The notes below the pieces were generated by a model. It was given only the letters and a program-made list of their open reading frames with translations. It was not told the origin of the DNA and did no database searches. DNA of 64,000 nucleotides from Metabacillus niabensis. GTDB lineage: Bacteria; Bacillota; Bacilli; Bacillales; Bacillaceae. The stretch lies in assembly GCF_020524345.1 (NCBI RefSeq), contig NZ_JAIVLH010000012.1, positions 124,001 through 188,000 on the forward strand. Direction: 5' to 3'. Position numbers and translations under genes: made by a program. Of this stretch, positions 17,789 through 28,018 are shown in pieces (the stretch's first letter is position 1; every line of letters begins with the position of its first letter).

Positions 17789-19594
17789 TCAATAGATGTT
17801 AGATTTATCTAAAAAGATCGTCTGTTCATCCTTTGGCAGGTCAGTCTCAAGCGGAATTGTAAGTTCCACACAAAAGCCTTCCCCATTCTTCGTATCGAGC
17901 TTTAGGCCTGCATTCTCTCCATAGTTTAAAACTAAGCGATCATGAATATTTTTCAGGCCGATATGCTCGTGTAAATTTGTTCCCTCATAAGAAGAGGAAT
18001 AGATATGTTCTCTTAATGAGTTCAATTTGGAAGAAGAAACACTTGACGTGTCATTTTCCACGGTAAGGATGACGTTCTCACCTGTTCTTTTTCCATAAAT
18101 ACTTAACCTGGCATCATAGAAACCTTCTTCATAGCAATGCTTAAAAAAGTTCTCAACTAGCGGTTGTACGATCATACTCGGAATCTTCATAGTTAGCAGT
18201 TCTTTGTTTAACTGTATGGAAACATTAAGTTCGTGGCCGAAACGCTCTCTCTGGAGAGAAAGATAGCGTTCAATATACTCAACCTCTTCACGCAGGTATA
18301 CCCATTGATCCGCTCGGATGGAATACCTCATCATGTTGGATAAAGTGGTTACTAATTTATAGACATTTGGAGCATCAGACCTTAATGCCACAGCCCCGAT
18401 TGATTGCAGGGCATTAAATAAGAAATGTGGATTCACCTGGGCTTTCAGTGCTCTAAATTGATTTTTTCTATTTTCAATTTCCAGTTTATATTCCCTGTCA
18501 ATATGAAGGTTTATTCGATCCATCATTTCCTTCATATGATTGTCTAAATGGCCGATCTCATCTTTTCTCTCACTACCAAACGGCACCTGCCTATTTCCGC
18601 CCTCAATGGACCGAACTTTTTGGCTAAGAGTTTTTATCGGACGAGTAATTCTGTAGGAAACATATCCAATCATCAAAAGTCCCATTAATCCGACTCCGAT
18701 ACCAACTAAGATATTGATGATTGCTGTTTGCCTCGCCTCTTGAAATAAATATTGACTAGGTGTGATTTTCACCAATTTCCATTGATCTAGTGGTCCGGAT
18801 AATGATTTAGTTAAGATAATCTCTCCATTTGAATTCGTGTTTCTTGCATTTATTTGCTCCAGTAACCCTTCAGGTGCTGATTTTCCGATTAATGATGCAT
18901 CAGTTGCGTACATGACATGATCATTGGCATCAATAAGCAGCACTGATTCTTCATTCTCCTCAATCAAGCTACTACACAACCTGGCATAAACATCAAGATC
19001 AAGATCAATGGAAATGAAGCCAAGAACTTCATTTGATAAAATATCAACTATTTTATGGTGAATCGTCAATACAACCGTCTTGTCAGACTCCGGTACAATC
19101 GCTGCATCATTATAATTTTCAATCTGATGCGGCGGTTCAATCAGATCAGAACTGTTCGAATTGTATAGTTTTTTAATAGATTCTTCATTCAATACGTCCG
19201 GTTTTTGCTTTGGAGCACTTACTTTTGCATGATAAGCTGTAATCGACTCTTTCCTTTTATCAAGATAAAAACGCACTTGACGGATTTCATTTCTCATCAA
19301 ATAAAATGTTTCCACACTGTTTTCTTTTGATTGTGGAGGAAGGTCTTCTGACTCGTCTGTGAAAATCGTAAAAAAATCAGGATTTCGGTAAATCAGGTAA
19401 GGCAGATTAACCATTTCATCAAAATATTGCTCCAATTCCTCCGAAAGTTTATCCATCTGGCTATGACTAGCCTTAAGGGCTTGCTGTTCCACTCTATTTT
19501 TTGTATATCCATAAATGACAAAAACAGATAAAAAATACGGGATGATAATAAAAATAAGAAGCATAAGGAATAAACGACTTCTGATGCTCTTCAT
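17789..19594 (-). CDS. Sensor histidine kinase, YesM type
   Basis: A 601-residue membrane kinase: first helix about 8-28, a large extracellular sensor region to about 285 (dCache-like), a second helix (NILVGIGVGLMGLLMIGYVS), HAMP, then the His-kinase domain with phospho-acceptor in QVNPHFLFNALQSIG and a GHKL ATPase (IPSMIVQPLVENFFKHC, then HIGLKNIHDRL). This class controls carbohydrate genes. First gene of the kinase-regulator-binding-protein operon; TTGACG with a weak -10 occurs about 80 bases upstream. Confidence 0.92.
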   Translation of the reverse strand: MKSIRSRLFLMLLIFIIIPYFLSVFVIYGYTKNRVEQQALKASHSQMDKLSEELEQYFDEMVNLPYLIYRNPDFFTIFTDESEDLPPQSKENSVETFYLMRNEIRQVRFYLDKRKESITAYHAKVSAPKQKPDVLNEESIKKLYNSNSSDLIEPPHQIENYNDAAIVPESDKTVVLTIHHKIVDILSNEVLGFISIDLDLDVYARLCSSLIEENEESVLLIDANDHVMYATDASLIGKSAPEGLLEQINARNTNSNGEIILTKSLSGPLDQWKLVKITPSQYLFQEARQTAIINILVGIGVGLMGLLMIGYVSYRITRPIKTLSQKVRSIEGGNRQVPFGSERKDEIGHLDNHMKEMMDRINLHIDREYKLEIENRKNQFRALKAQVNPHFLFNALQSIGAVALRSDAPNVYKLVTTLSNMMRYSIRADQWVYLREEVEYIERYLSLQRERFGHELNVSIQLNKELLTMKIPSMIVQPLVENFFKHCYEEGFYDARLSIYGKRTGENVILTVENDTSSVSSSKLNSLREHIYSSSYEGTNLHEHIGLKNIHDRLVLNYGENAGLKLDTKNGEGFCVELTIPLETDLPKDEQTIFLDKSNIY

Positions 19595-19897
19595 TCATAT
19601 GCTCCTTTCCATAAAACCAAATCTCTTCTTACCATATCTAAGTCTATTTTTAAGCTTTCGTCAACTTGGATAAATGTGTAAAACCAACAACCAAAAATGA
19701 GCTATTTCCTAATTTAATAGAGTTTGTGAACGGTTACTAAACGAAAGGTCCCTTCCTTCTTTTTGAAAGAAATGAACCTATTGTACTAGAAGGTGAGTTA
19801 GTATGATAAAAAATAGTTAGAAGGGAGCGATTGTGTCATTTTGACCAGTGTAATATAACAAACCCGCCAACAAAGACGGGTTTCCGTTTATATCTAA
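19595..19897. other. Intergenic region between the chemoreceptor and kinase genes
   Basis: About 300 bases. It contains a hairpin AAACCCG/CGGGTTT (19859-19885) that can end the chemoreceptor transcript and a TTGACG box near 19670 on the minus strand. The stretch 19690-19850 shows nothing recognisable. Confidence 0.5.
19861..19885 (-). terminator. Terminator after the chemoreceptor gene
   Basis: AAACCCG and CGGGTTT form a seven-base stem with a loop of about ten bases, 13 bases downstream of the stop codon. The T-run is weak (TTTGTTATATT). Confidence 0.55.
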
Positions 19898-21589
19898 TTA
19901 AATCTTAAAACGACCAACAACTGTTTTTAACTCTTCAGCCATATGGGCAAGAGCCTGGGCTGATGCATCGATTTCCTGCATGGACGCCAACTGTTCCTCC
20001 GTTGATGCAGCCACTTCTTCAGAACTAGCCGCATTCTCCTGAGCCAAACGGGAAACCTCCATCGCCGAGTTCGCAATTTCATCAATACTAGCCGAAATTT
20101 GCTGCACCGTTGCTGTTACTTGTTCAATCTGCGGGGTAATATTCTTTGTACTTGTCAGGATCTGAGCAAACTTCTCAGAGGTTATTTCTGATACTTTTAC
20201 CCCTTCCTCCGCATTATGAACAACTTCATTCATAATATTTACGGATTCTTCGGTATCTTTTTGAATGAATGTAATTAAATCTGCAATACTCTTTGTTGAT
20301 GCTTGAGACTGTTCTGCTAACTTCCGAACTTCATCAGCAACGACAGCAAAACCTTTTCCATGTTCACCAGCTCTTGCCGCTTCAATGGCTGCATTTAACG
20401 CCAGTAAATTCGTTTGATTTGCAATATCACTAATCACATCCAATATTGAACCTATTTCCGTCGAACGCTGTGATAGTGTTTGAACAACTTCATTTGAACG
20501 TCCAACTGATTCACGGATAAACCTCATTTGGGTTAGGCTGTTTTTCACATAATTTCCGCCTTCTTCTGCTTCCTTTGTTGTTTCTCTTGAAAGCTCAGAA
20601 ACAGTTGCGGAACTTTCTGAAATATGATGAATTCCTTGTAAAACTTCATGTAATGAGCTTGAATTAAGTTCCAACTTTGTCGTTGTTTTCTCTGCACTAC
20701 TTGCAATTTCTTGAATTGCAGAAGAAACAGTTTCTGTTGCTTTGCTCGATTGTTCTGCACTAGCATTCAATTGTTCTGCAGATGCTGCTACTTGATCTGA
20801 ATGATCAGCTATCGAGCGGATCATTTCCCTCAAGTTATCTGTCATGGCATTGAATGATTCGTTAAGATCATGGATTTCATCTTTATTCTTTATGGTGATC
20901 TTTTCTACTTGGAGATTTCCTGAAGCCACCTGCTTCACTGCGTTACCCAATCGAAAGATAGGTCTTGTAATAAAAATAGAGATACCTACTCCACACACAA
21001 TGGCAAAAACAGCAGCAACACTGCTTAGAATGATTAGAGTTAATTGTGCCCGATCAGACTCGTCCTTCGTTTCTTTTACTCTTTCTTCTAAGATATCATC
21101 CCTTAACCAGGTATTCATAGAAAGAGCTTCCTCTGTTAAGCTCGTACTAATTGGGACAATCAGGTTTAAGCCATCCTTATTTGCCTTTGTTTCATCGATT
21201 GATTTTTCATCCATGACACGGTTCGCGGTTTCTTTAAATTGATCATTTAGCTCTTGAATGGACTGAAGACGATCCTTTGTTTCTTGTAAGGTTGATAGCT
21301 CAAGTCCTCTGGATATACTTTCATTTAATTGAGTATTTGCTTCATTCATCTTGTCTCTAAAGCTCTCATCATCGTAAAGCATATAGGCACGATAATACCC
21401 CGACTGTAAGGCTGTATCCGTTTGAATTGCTTGAGAAATGGCTCTTAACTCTGCCACCGTTTCGATCACATATTCATATGATTCATTTGATTGTTTCATA
21501 TTGTGATAGGAAAACAACGAAGCTGCCCCAAAAATAATGGAGACAATCAAAAAGCTCCCAATTATTTTTCGCTTGATTGATAAATTCAT
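19898..21589 (-). CDS. Methyl-accepting chemotaxis protein
   Basis: A chemoreceptor of 563 residues: first helix ([20 protein letters not shown]), four-helix-bundle ligand domain to about 190, second helix ([20 protein letters not shown]), HAMP ([19 protein letters not shown]) and a signalling coiled coil with the invariant tip [20 protein letters not shown]. The C-terminus lacks a CheR/CheB pentapeptide. ATG at 21589 (MNLSIKRK) was preferred because the membrane helix begins there; the longer reading adds 25 residues without membrane character. A sigD promoter lies 330 bases upstream. Confidence 0.93.
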   Translation of the reverse strand: MNLSIKRKIIGSFLIVSIIFGAASLFSYHNMKQSNESYEYVIETVAELRAISQAIQTDTALQSGYYRAYMLYDDESFRDKMNEANTQLNESISRGLELSTLQETKDRLQSIQELNDQFKETANRVMDEKSIDETKANKDGLNLIVPISTSLTEEALSMNTWLRDDILEERVKETKDESDRAQLTLIILSSVAAVFAIVCGVGISIFITRPIFRLGNAVKQVASGNLQVEKITIKNKDEIHDLNESFNAMTDNLREMIRSIADHSDQVAASAEQLNASAEQSSKATETVSSAIQEIASSAEKTTTKLELNSSSLHEVLQGIHHISESSATVSELSRETTKEAEEGGNYVKNSLTQMRFIRESVGRSNEVVQTLSQRSTEIGSILDVISDIANQTNLLALNAAIEAARAGEHGKGFAVVADEVRKLAEQSQASTKSIADLITFIQKDTEESVNIMNEVVHNAEEGVKVSEITSEKFAQILTSTKNITPQIEQVTATVQQISASIDEIANSAMEVSRLAQENAASSEEVAASTEEQLASMQEIDASAQALAHMAEELKTVVGRFKI

Positions 21590-21980
21590 GTGTTCTAAAT
21601 CCTTTCTTCTTGTTATTCTGGATGGTCTATTTTGGTGATGCCTTTTTGCACAGTAAAAAAACACCTCTAATCCTAGGAAAATATACGTCAGCCTGGAATC
21701 AAACGCGCCTTTAGCAAGTGGCAGGATCGCTACCCTTGTACCAAATTAACTTTTGCAGAATGTAAATAAACGGTTAAAAAGAAACAGGTTCGCTATTTCT
21801 TGTTAATGGTTTATTTTATAAAAATATTCACTTTTATCATCTGGTTTGTGCTTCGGCATCAGGGTAATCCATTTGACCCTTAAAAAACCTTGTACACGTT
21901 CTATCCCTTCCAGAATATTATATCGGCTATATTTTTCTATTATTTAGGAAATCGAGGATTATTTTTTATATATAAACGTA
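21590..21980 (-). other. Long 5' leader of the chemoreceptor gene
   Basis: From the sigD promoter to the start codon there are about 320 transcribed bases without an open reading frame of note. It contains GGTAG-CGATC-CTGCC (about 21722-21736) and the palindrome CTAATCCTAGGATTAG-like segment near 21666-21677. I could not match it to a known riboswitch class; it was compared mentally with c-di-GMP-I, c-di-GMP-II and guanidine classes. Confidence 0.5.
21920..21946 (-). promoter_or_regulatory. SigD (flagellar) promoter of the chemoreceptor
   Basis: On the minus strand TAAA (21946-21943) and GCCGATAT (21927-21920) are separated by exactly 15 bases, the sigD consensus of Bacillus motility genes. 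It points towards the chemoreceptor gene. Confidence 0.88.
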
Positions 21981-22010
21981 AAAAGCTGATTCCCAAAGAA
22001 ATCAGCTTTT
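21981..22010. terminator. Bidirectional terminator after uvrA
   Basis: AAAAGCTGATT and AATCAGCTTTT form an 11-base stem with an eight-base loop, 11 bases downstream of the uvrA stop. Confidence 0.9.
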
Positions 22011-22021
22011 CATCCAGAAGA

Positions 22022-24898
22022 TTAGCTTTGTGCTACCTCTTCTTTTTCTTTTATTAATTTTCTCATTCGATCCCTGTCGCGTTCTATAACCGGTTTTAAA
22101 TATTTTCCCGTATAGGATTGTTCATTGTTCATAATATCCTCCGGAGTTCCATAGCCAACGATTTGACCGCCTTTGTCTCCACCTTCAGGACCTAAGTCAA
22201 CCAAATAATCTGTTGCTTTGATTACATCTAAATTATGTTCAATGACAAGGACAGTATCACCATTATCTACCAGGCGTTGCAGGACTTTTAATAATCGTGC
22301 AATATCATCCACATGAAGACCCGTTGTCGGTTCATCCAAAATATATAAAGAACGACCTGATGATCGTCTGTGCAGCTCTGATGCCAGCTTTACCCTTTGG
22401 GCTTCTCCGCCGGAAAGAGTGGTTGCAGGCTGTCCAAGAGTTATATAGCCAAGACCTACATCATAAATTGTTTGCAGTTTACGCTTGATTTTGGGAATAT
22501 TTTCGAAGAACGAAACAGCATCCTCTACCGTCATCTCAAGAACGTCAGAAATGTTTTTGCCTTTATATGTGACCTCTAGTGTTTCACGGTTGTATCGTTT
22601 CCCATGACACACTTCACAAGGAACATACACATCAGGAAGGAAATGCATTTCAATTTTAATGATTCCATCACCGCGGCATGCTTCACAACGTCCGCCTTTT
22701 ACATTAAAGCTGAAGCGCCCTTTTTTATAGCCTCTCACCTTTGCTTCATTTGTAGTTGCGAAAACATCACGGATATCATCAAAAACACCTGTATATGTTG
22801 CAGGATTTGATCGAGGTGTCCGGCCGATTGGTGATTGATCAATATCAATGACCTTCTCTAGATGTTCGATTCCTTTTACCTCTTTGTGTTCACCTGGCTT
22901 CGCCTTTGCCTTGTGAAGCTTTTGTGCTAATGTTTTATGAAGAATCTCGTTTACTAACGTACTTTTTCCGGAACCTGACACACCCGTTACCGCGATAAAA
23001 GTTCCTAATGGAAACTTCACACTCACATTGCGGAGATTATTTTCCTTTGCACCTTTTATCTCGATATAACGGCCATCAGGTTTTTTGCGTTCATACGGAA
23101 GCGGGATAAACTTCTTCCCGGATAAGTATTGCCCTGTTAAGGAATTGTCATCATTCATCACTTCTTCAGGCGTTCCGGCAGAAATGACCTCTCCACCATG
23201 GATTCCGGCACCCGGACCAATATCAATTAAATAGTCTGCAGCCACCATCGTATCCTCATCATGCTCAACAACAATAAGTGTATTTCCAATGTCACGCATA
23301 TTTTGAAGGGTCTGAATTAAGCGATCATTATCTCGCTGGTGAAGGCCGATGGAAGGTTCGTCAAGAATGTATAAAACACCTGTTAACCGCGACCCGATCT
23401 GAGTAGCAAGACGAATTCGCTGTGCCTCTCCCCCAGATAATGTTCCAGCAGCACGATTAAGGGTTAGATAATCAAGTCCAACATTATTTAGGAACCCTAA
23501 CCTTTCACAAATCTCCTTCAAAATAAGATTCGCAATCTGCATTTCTTTTTCTGTCAAGGATAGATTTTGAAAGAATTCCAGTGAATCTTGAACAGATAGT
23601 TTTGTAATTTCCCCAACATGATTTCCCTGGATTAAAACAGCAAGAGTTTCCTTTTTAAGACGATATCCCTTACAGCTCGGGCAATTTTGCTGGCCCATAT
23701 ACTTTTCCATTTGCTCACGAATGAAGTCTGAGGTTGTTTCCTTATATCGTCTTTCAACGTTACGAATAACACCTTCAAATTGAATATAGTTTTCGCGAAC
23801 TTGGCCAAAATCATTTTCATAACGGAAATAAATTTCCTCACCATCACTGCCATATAGTACTTTATCCAATAAATGCTTCGGAATATCCTTAACCGGGATA
23901 TCCATATCAATTCCATAATGATTGCATACAGCTTCAAGCATTTGAGGATAATATTGTGAGCTTGTCGGCTCCCAAGGTGCGATTGCATGCTGCTTAAGAG
24001 ACAGTTCTTTATTCGGAAGCACAAGGTCTAAGTCTACTTTCAGTTTTGATCCCAAACCATCACACTCAGGACAAGCACCAAACGGGCTATTGAACGAAAA
24101 CATTCTCGGTTCAAGTTCCCCGATTGAAAAGCCACATTGCGGGCAGGCATGATGCTCACTGAACAGAAGCTCTTCTTCTCCCATCACATCGATGATCACT
24201 CTGCCTTCTCCTAGACCTAAAGCAGCCTCAAGGGAATCGGCTAATCGTGAAGCAACTCCTTCCTTCACAACAATACGGTCAATCACAACTTCAATAGAGT
24301 GCTTTTTGTTCTTCTCAAGCTCAATCTCTTCTGAAAGCTCATGCATTTCCCCATCAACCCGAACACGGACATACCCTTGTTTTTTAATATCTTCAAATAC
24401 TTTCACATGTGTTCCTTTTCGTCCAGACACAATAGGAGCAAGGACTTGAAGCTTTGTTCGTTCCGGATATTCCAATATGCGGTCAACCATTTGTTCAATT
24501 GTTTGGGAGGAAATTTCAATTCCGTGAACAGGACAGGTTGGACGACCAACTCTTGCATAAAGCAAGCGCAGGTAATCATAGATTTCCGTCACAGTCCCAA
24601 CAGTTGAACGCGGATTTCGACTTGTTGTTTTTTGATCAATTGAGATGGCTGGTGATAGCCCTTCAATTGCGTCAACATCAGGTTTGTCCATCTGGCCTAA
24701 AAATTGACGGGCATATGCTGACAAGGATTCAACATAACGTCGTTGTCCTTCAGCATAGATGGTATCAAAGGCCAACGATGATTTACCTGAACCAGATAAG
24801 CCTGTTACAACAACAAGCTTATCACGCGGAATGGTCACATCTATATTTTTTAAGTTGTGGGCACGCGCTCCCTTCACAACAATATGTTCCATTGCCAT
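22022..24898 (-). CDS. uvrA: Excinuclease ABC subunit A
   Basis: Damage-recognition ATPase of nucleotide excision repair; loads UvrB on DNA. The 958-residue protein has two ABC modules, with Walker [15 protein letters not shown] near residue 32 and [14 protein letters not shown] in the second half, two LSGGEAQR signatures and cysteine pairs of the zinc modules (CPQCGF and CPECDG; CEACRG and CEVCHG). The start [19 protein letters not shown] is as in Bacillus. It follows uvrB by seven bases, so the SOS-controlled uvrB transcript also makes UvrA. Confidence 0.98.
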   Translation of the reverse strand: MAMEHIVVKGARAHNLKNIDVTIPRDKLVVVTGLSGSGKSSLAFDTIYAEGQRRYVESLSAYARQFLGQMDKPDVDAIEGLSPAISIDQKTTSRNPRSTVGTVTEIYDYLRLLYARVGRPTCPVHGIEISSQTIEQMVDRILEYPERTKLQVLAPIVSGRKGTHVKVFEDIKKQGYVRVRVDGEMHELSEEIELEKNKKHSIEVVIDRIVVKEGVASRLADSLEAALGLGEGRVIIDVMGEEELLFSEHHACPQCGFSIGELEPRMFSFNSPFGACPECDGLGSKLKVDLDLVLPNKELSLKQHAIAPWEPTSSQYYPQMLEAVCNHYGIDMDIPVKDIPKHLLDKVLYGSDGEEIYFRYENDFGQVRENYIQFEGVIRNVERRYKETTSDFIREQMEKYMGQQNCPSCKGYRLKKETLAVLIQGNHVGEITKLSVQDSLEFFQNLSLTEKEMQIANLILKEICERLGFLNNVGLDYLTLNRAAGTLSGGEAQRIRLATQIGSRLTGVLYILDEPSIGLHQRDNDRLIQTLQNMRDIGNTLIVVEHDEDTMVAADYLIDIGPGAGIHGGEVISAGTPEEVMNDDNSLTGQYLSGKKFIPLPYERKKPDGRYIEIKGAKENNLRNVSVKFPLGTFIAVTGVSGSGKSTLVNEILHKTLAQKLHKAKAKPGEHKEVKGIEHLEKVIDIDQSPIGRTPRSNPATYTGVFDDIRDVFATTNEAKVRGYKKGRFSFNVKGGRCEACRGDGIIKIEMHFLPDVYVPCEVCHGKRYNRETLEVTYKGKNISDVLEMTVEDAVSFFENIPKIKRKLQTIYDVGLGYITLGQPATTLSGGEAQRVKLASELHRRSSGRSLYILDEPTTGLHVDDIARLLKVLQRLVDNGDTVLVIEHNLDVIKATDYLVDLGPEGGDKGGQIVGYGTPEDIMNNEQSYTGKYLKPVIERDRDRMRKLIKEKEEVAQS

Positions 24899-24905
24899 AA
24901 TTGCT

Positions 24906-26891
24906 TCATCCTTCCGCTTTCAGTTCTAAAATTAAATCACGGAGCTCGGCAGCACGCTCAAAGTTCAACGATTTTGCTGCCTCCTTCATTTCATTTTCCA
25001 TTTCAGCTATGACTTTATCTCGTTCTTTCTTCGTTAACTTCGTTAATTTACTTGCAGCATTTGTTTCATACTCTTCCTGGTCTTCCGCTGCCATTGTTGC
25101 ACGAATCACGTCACGAATTTCTTTTTGGATCGTTTGCGGAGTAATACCATGCTGTTTGTTATAAGCCTCTTGAATCTCACGGCGACGCTTTGTTTCATTG
25201 ATTGCGATCTCCATTGAGTTTGTCATTTTATCTGCGTACATAATAACATGGCCTTCTGAATTACGGGCTGCACGACCAATTGTTTGGATAAGCGAGCGCT
25301 CCGAGCGCAGGAATCCTTCTTTGTCCGCATCTAAAATTGCAACAAGTGAGACCTCCGGGATGTCCAACCCTTCCCTTAAAAGGTTAATCCCTACTAATAC
25401 ATCATATTTTCCAAGACGGAGCTCACGAATGATTTCAATCCGCTCTAATGTTTTAATTTCTGAGTGAAGATAGTTGACTTTAATCCCGATTTCCTTCAGG
25501 TAATTTGTTAAATCCTCAGACATTTTCTTCGTTAATGTGGTAATAAGTACACGCTGATTCTTTTCTACTCTTGTTTGAATTTCTCCAATTAAATCATCGA
25601 TCTGACCTTCGATTGGACGAATATCAATTGTTGGGTCAAGCAACCCTGTTGGGCGGATAATTTGTTGAATCATTTCAGGTGAATGCTCTATTTCATATGG
25701 ACCAGGTGTGGCCGATACAAATACGATGTTTTCGATATGTTTTTCAAATTCCTCAAAACGCAGCGGTCTGTTGTCCTTTGCTGATGGCAAACGGAAGCCA
25801 TGGTCAACAAGAACTTGTTTACGCGCTTGGTCTCCATTAAACATACCCCTAATTTGCGGCACAGTAACATGTGACTCATCAATGACAATAAGTGAGTCCT
25901 CCGGGAAGAAGTCCAGCAGCGTATATGGTGTGGATCCTGCCGGGCGCAAAGTTAAATGTCTAGAATAGTTTTCGATTCCTGAGCAAAAACCCATTTCTCT
26001 CATCATTTCCAGATCATATCTTGTTCGTTGCTCAAGACGCTGTGCTTCAAGAAGCTTGCCATTTTCGCGCAATTCTTCCAGTCGCTCTTCAAGCTCCACT
26101 TCAATGTTCTTGATGGCTTTTTCCATTTTTTCTTCTCTGGTAACGAAGTGGGAAGCCGGGTAGATGGCTACATGTTCACGGTCTCCCATAATTTCACCTG
26201 TTAATGCATCCACTTCACGAATCCGGTCAATTTCATCGCCGAAAAATTCCACACGGATACAGTGCTCATCACGGGAAGCAGGGAAAATCTCTACCACATC
26301 TCCGCGAACTCTGAATGTTCCTCTTCGGAAATCAATATCATTTCGTTCATATTGCACATCGACCAGTTTTCTTAGCAATTGATTTCGTTCAATTTCCATT
26401 CCTGTTCGTAATGAAACAACTAACTCTTTATATTCCTCAGGTGAACCGAGGCCATAAATACAGGACACACTGGCAATAATGATGACATCTTTCCGTTCAA
26501 AAAGCGATGATGTAGCCGAGTGACGAAGCTTATCAATTTCATCATTAATACTGGCGTCTTTTTCGATAAATGTATCTGTTTGCGGCACATAGGCTTCCGG
26601 TTGATAATAATCATAGTAGCTGACAAAATATTCAACAGCATTATTCGGGAAAAATTCTTTAAACTCACTATAGAGCTGTCCTGCTAATGTTTTGTTATGG
26701 GCAATAATTAATGTTGGTTTATTCACTTCTTGTATCAGATTTGAAACAGTAAAGGTTTTACCTGTACCTGTTGCCCCCAGCAATGTTTGGAATCGCTTGC
26801 CCTGCTTGATTCCTTCAACTAATGACTGAATGGCCTTAGGTTGATCACCCTGCGGTTTGTATTTTGAGACTAATTCAAATTGATCGCTCAC
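24906..26891 (-). CDS. uvrB: Excinuclease ABC subunit B
   Basis: UvrB verifies the lesion and recruits UvrC. All parts are present in 661 residues: Walker [13 protein letters not shown] near 38-49, the beta-hairpin segment [17 protein letters not shown], helicase motifs DESHV and QTIGRAARN, and the UvrC-binding UVR motif at the C-terminus ([20 protein letters not shown]). The start is GTG at 26891, seven bases after GGAGG. A LexA box lies about 70 bases upstream. Confidence 0.98.
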   Translation of the reverse strand: MSDQFELVSKYKPQGDQPKAIQSLVEGIKQGKRFQTLLGATGTGKTFTVSNLIQEVNKPTLIIAHNKTLAGQLYSEFKEFFPNNAVEYFVSYYDYYQPEAYVPQTDTFIEKDASINDEIDKLRHSATSSLFERKDVIIIASVSCIYGLGSPEEYKELVVSLRTGMEIERNQLLRKLVDVQYERNDIDFRRGTFRVRGDVVEIFPASRDEHCIRVEFFGDEIDRIREVDALTGEIMGDREHVAIYPASHFVTREEKMEKAIKNIEVELEERLEELRENGKLLEAQRLEQRTRYDLEMMREMGFCSGIENYSRHLTLRPAGSTPYTLLDFFPEDSLIVIDESHVTVPQIRGMFNGDQARKQVLVDHGFRLPSAKDNRPLRFEEFEKHIENIVFVSATPGPYEIEHSPEMIQQIIRPTGLLDPTIDIRPIEGQIDDLIGEIQTRVEKNQRVLITTLTKKMSEDLTNYLKEIGIKVNYLHSEIKTLERIEIIRELRLGKYDVLVGINLLREGLDIPEVSLVAILDADKEGFLRSERSLIQTIGRAARNSEGHVIMYADKMTNSMEIAINETKRRREIQEAYNKQHGITPQTIQKEIRDVIRATMAAEDQEEYETNAASKLTKLTKKERDKVIAEMENEMKEAAKSLNFERAAELRDLILELKAEG

Positions 26892-26961
26892 TCATAAGCC
26901 TCCATTCCGTTTTATCTCTATGAATAGTTTACCATATAATAGTGGAAAAACACTAAAAATA

Positions 26962-26975
26962 CGAACTATAGTTCG
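26962..26975. promoter_or_regulatory. LexA (DinR) operator of uvrBA
   Basis: CGAAC-TATA-GTTCG is a perfect CGAAC-N4-GTTCG site, the SOS box of Bacillus. It lies 71 bases upstream of the uvrB start, within the promoter region. Confidence 0.9.
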
Positions 26976-27028
26976 TATTTTATTTTTATTATGTATTAGT
27001 ATGCTGAGAGCTTTCCTCATATAGAGGA

Positions 27029-27150
27029 ATTTTGCAACTTTTCATGTATTTTTGCAACTATCTCGGTTTTTTTTGCAGGTTTGCATTTATTTTTGCAGGA
27101 TCCGGGATTTTTTTGCAACTTTCTTTTATTTTCTTGCAACCTCGGGATGA
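27029..27150. repeat. Phased T-tract array, TTTTTGCA every 20-21 bp
   Basis: Six TGCA tetramers preceded by runs of T lie at 27033, 27053, 27074, 27094, 27114 and 27135: steps of 20, 21, 20, 20 and 21 bases. Units alternate between an AACTTT/ATTTA type and a CTCGG/CCGGG type, so the higher-order period is about 41 bases. Phasing by two helical turns suggests intrinsic DNA curvature. Confidence 0.75.
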
Positions 27151-27165
27151 AACCATTTTTTTATA

Positions 27166-27189
27166 TAAAAAAAGAGCTAGCACAGCCCT
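27166..27189 (-). terminator. Terminator after csbA
   Basis: AGGGCT and AGCTCT form a six-base stem (one G-U) with a five-base loop, followed on the minus strand by TTTTTTTAT. It lies about 40 bases after the csbA stop. Confidence 0.65.
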
Positions 27190-27228
27190 TTCTTACTTAA
27201 GTATTTCTTTTTTTGTGAAACCTCAAAC

Positions 27229-27462
27229 CTATTTCTTCTTCAGCAGGTCCTCCTTCATTTTTCTTGCATAGAAAAACCCGACAGCAAGTGAAACGATGTC
27301 GATAAAAAAGATACTCGGTCCATGTGTATAGCCTTTCATATAGGAAGCAAGAAGCAGAGCCGCTGTTAATGCCGTTCCAACATAATGATTATAGCTAACC
27401 CGAGTAAAAAGAAGGACAAGAAGAAAAGGCATAATAAGTGCTAAAATCACCTTAATCATCAT
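27229..27462 (-). CDS. csbA: CsbA family membrane protein
   Basis: A 77-residue protein with two or three membrane segments (VILALIMPFLLVLLFTRVSY and a second pair around YKGYTHGPSIFFIDIV) ending in a lysine-rich tail. It matches CsbA, a sigB-controlled stress protein of unknown function that sits beside uvrB in B. subtilis. I saw no clear sigB promoter in the 120 bases upstream. It follows the acetyltransferase gene by 20 bases. Confidence 0.92.
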   Translation of the reverse strand: MMIKVILALIMPFLLVLLFTRVSYNHYVGTALTAALLLASYMKGYTHGPSIFFIDIVSLAVGFFYARKMKEDLLKKK

Positions 27463-27482
27463 CTATATTACCTGTTCTTTCA

Positions 27483-27926
27483 TTATAGTGATAAATTGTA
27501 AAAATACACAGTATCCTCTTTTTCATAACCTACCGATTCGTAGAGAGCTTGTGCGTTTACATTGTCTTTCGACGTTTCCAGTAAAATTCCTGCCGTATTC
27601 GTTTCAACCGCAAATTCTTTCGCTTGGTTCATCAGTGCTTTGCCTACACCGTGACGACGATATTCTTCAGCAACAAACAAATCATTCAGCAGCCATTTTC
27701 GTTTCATTCCGACGGAAGAGAAAATGGGATAAAGCTGAACAAATCCGGCAGGACGTCCATCCTTGTCCTTTGCCAGGAATATGGTTGATTCAATTTGCTC
27801 CATTCTTTCCTTTAGAAAGGCTTTAGCTCCTTCCAGGTCAGATGATTGTCCATAAAAAATTCGGTAATTGTTAAATAATCCTGCGACATCGTCCAAGTCT
27901 GAAATTGTGGCTTTTAAAATATTCAC
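27483..27926 (-). CDS. GNAT family N-acetyltransferase
   Basis: Acetyl-CoA-dependent acetyltransferase of 147 residues; substrate unknown. The acetyl-CoA loop is EEYRRHGVGKALMNQAKEF in motif A, followed by ILLETSKDNVNAQALYESVG in motif B. GTG at 27926 was chosen because AGGGG lies six bases upstream and the family usually begins with an MNIxKAT strand; ATG at 27950 would add eight residues without a ribosome site. It runs into csbA and is preceded by the prfC terminator. Confidence 0.87.
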   Translation of the reverse strand: MNILKATISDLDDVAGLFNNYRIFYGQSSDLEGAKAFLKERMEQIESTIFLAKDKDGRPAGFVQLYPIFSSVGMKRKWLLNDLFVAEEYRRHGVGKALMNQAKEFAVETNTAGILLETSKDNVNAQALYESVGYEKEDTVYFYNLSL

Positions 27927-27982
27927 ATGTTTCCCCTCGATTCTAATCATATATAGCCAATTCTATCATGAAAACCGAGCAA

Positions 27983-28015
27983 AAGAGGGCTAATTTTCAC
28001 ATCATTAGCCCTCTT
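27983..28015. terminator. Terminator after prfC
   Basis: AAGAGGGCTAAT and ATTAGCCCTCTT form a perfect 12-base stem with a nine-base loop, three bases downstream of the prfC stop codon. Confidence 0.9.
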
Positions 28016-28018
28016 CGT

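Larger units (their letters stand above)
26892..27228. other. Intergenic region between uvrB and csbA
   Basis: About 340 bases. It holds the LexA box (26962-26975), a phased TGCA/T-tract array (27029-27150) and the csbA terminator (27166-27189). A clear -35/-10 pair for uvrB was not resolved; TATTAT occurs near 26938 on the minus strand. Confidence 0.6.

Noticed and set aside
21590-21920. c-di-GMP riboswitch in the chemoreceptor leader
   Set aside because: GGTAG...CTGCC resembles part of the class I 3' region, but the conserved GACGCAAAGC core is absent.
27029-27150. CRISPR array
   Set aside because: Units are only 20-21 bases, degenerate, without constant repeats and unique spacers, and no cas genes are present.
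27463-27600. SigB promoter for csbA
   Set aside because: Expected from B. subtilis, but no GTTTAA / GGGTAT pair with 12-15 base spacing was visible.
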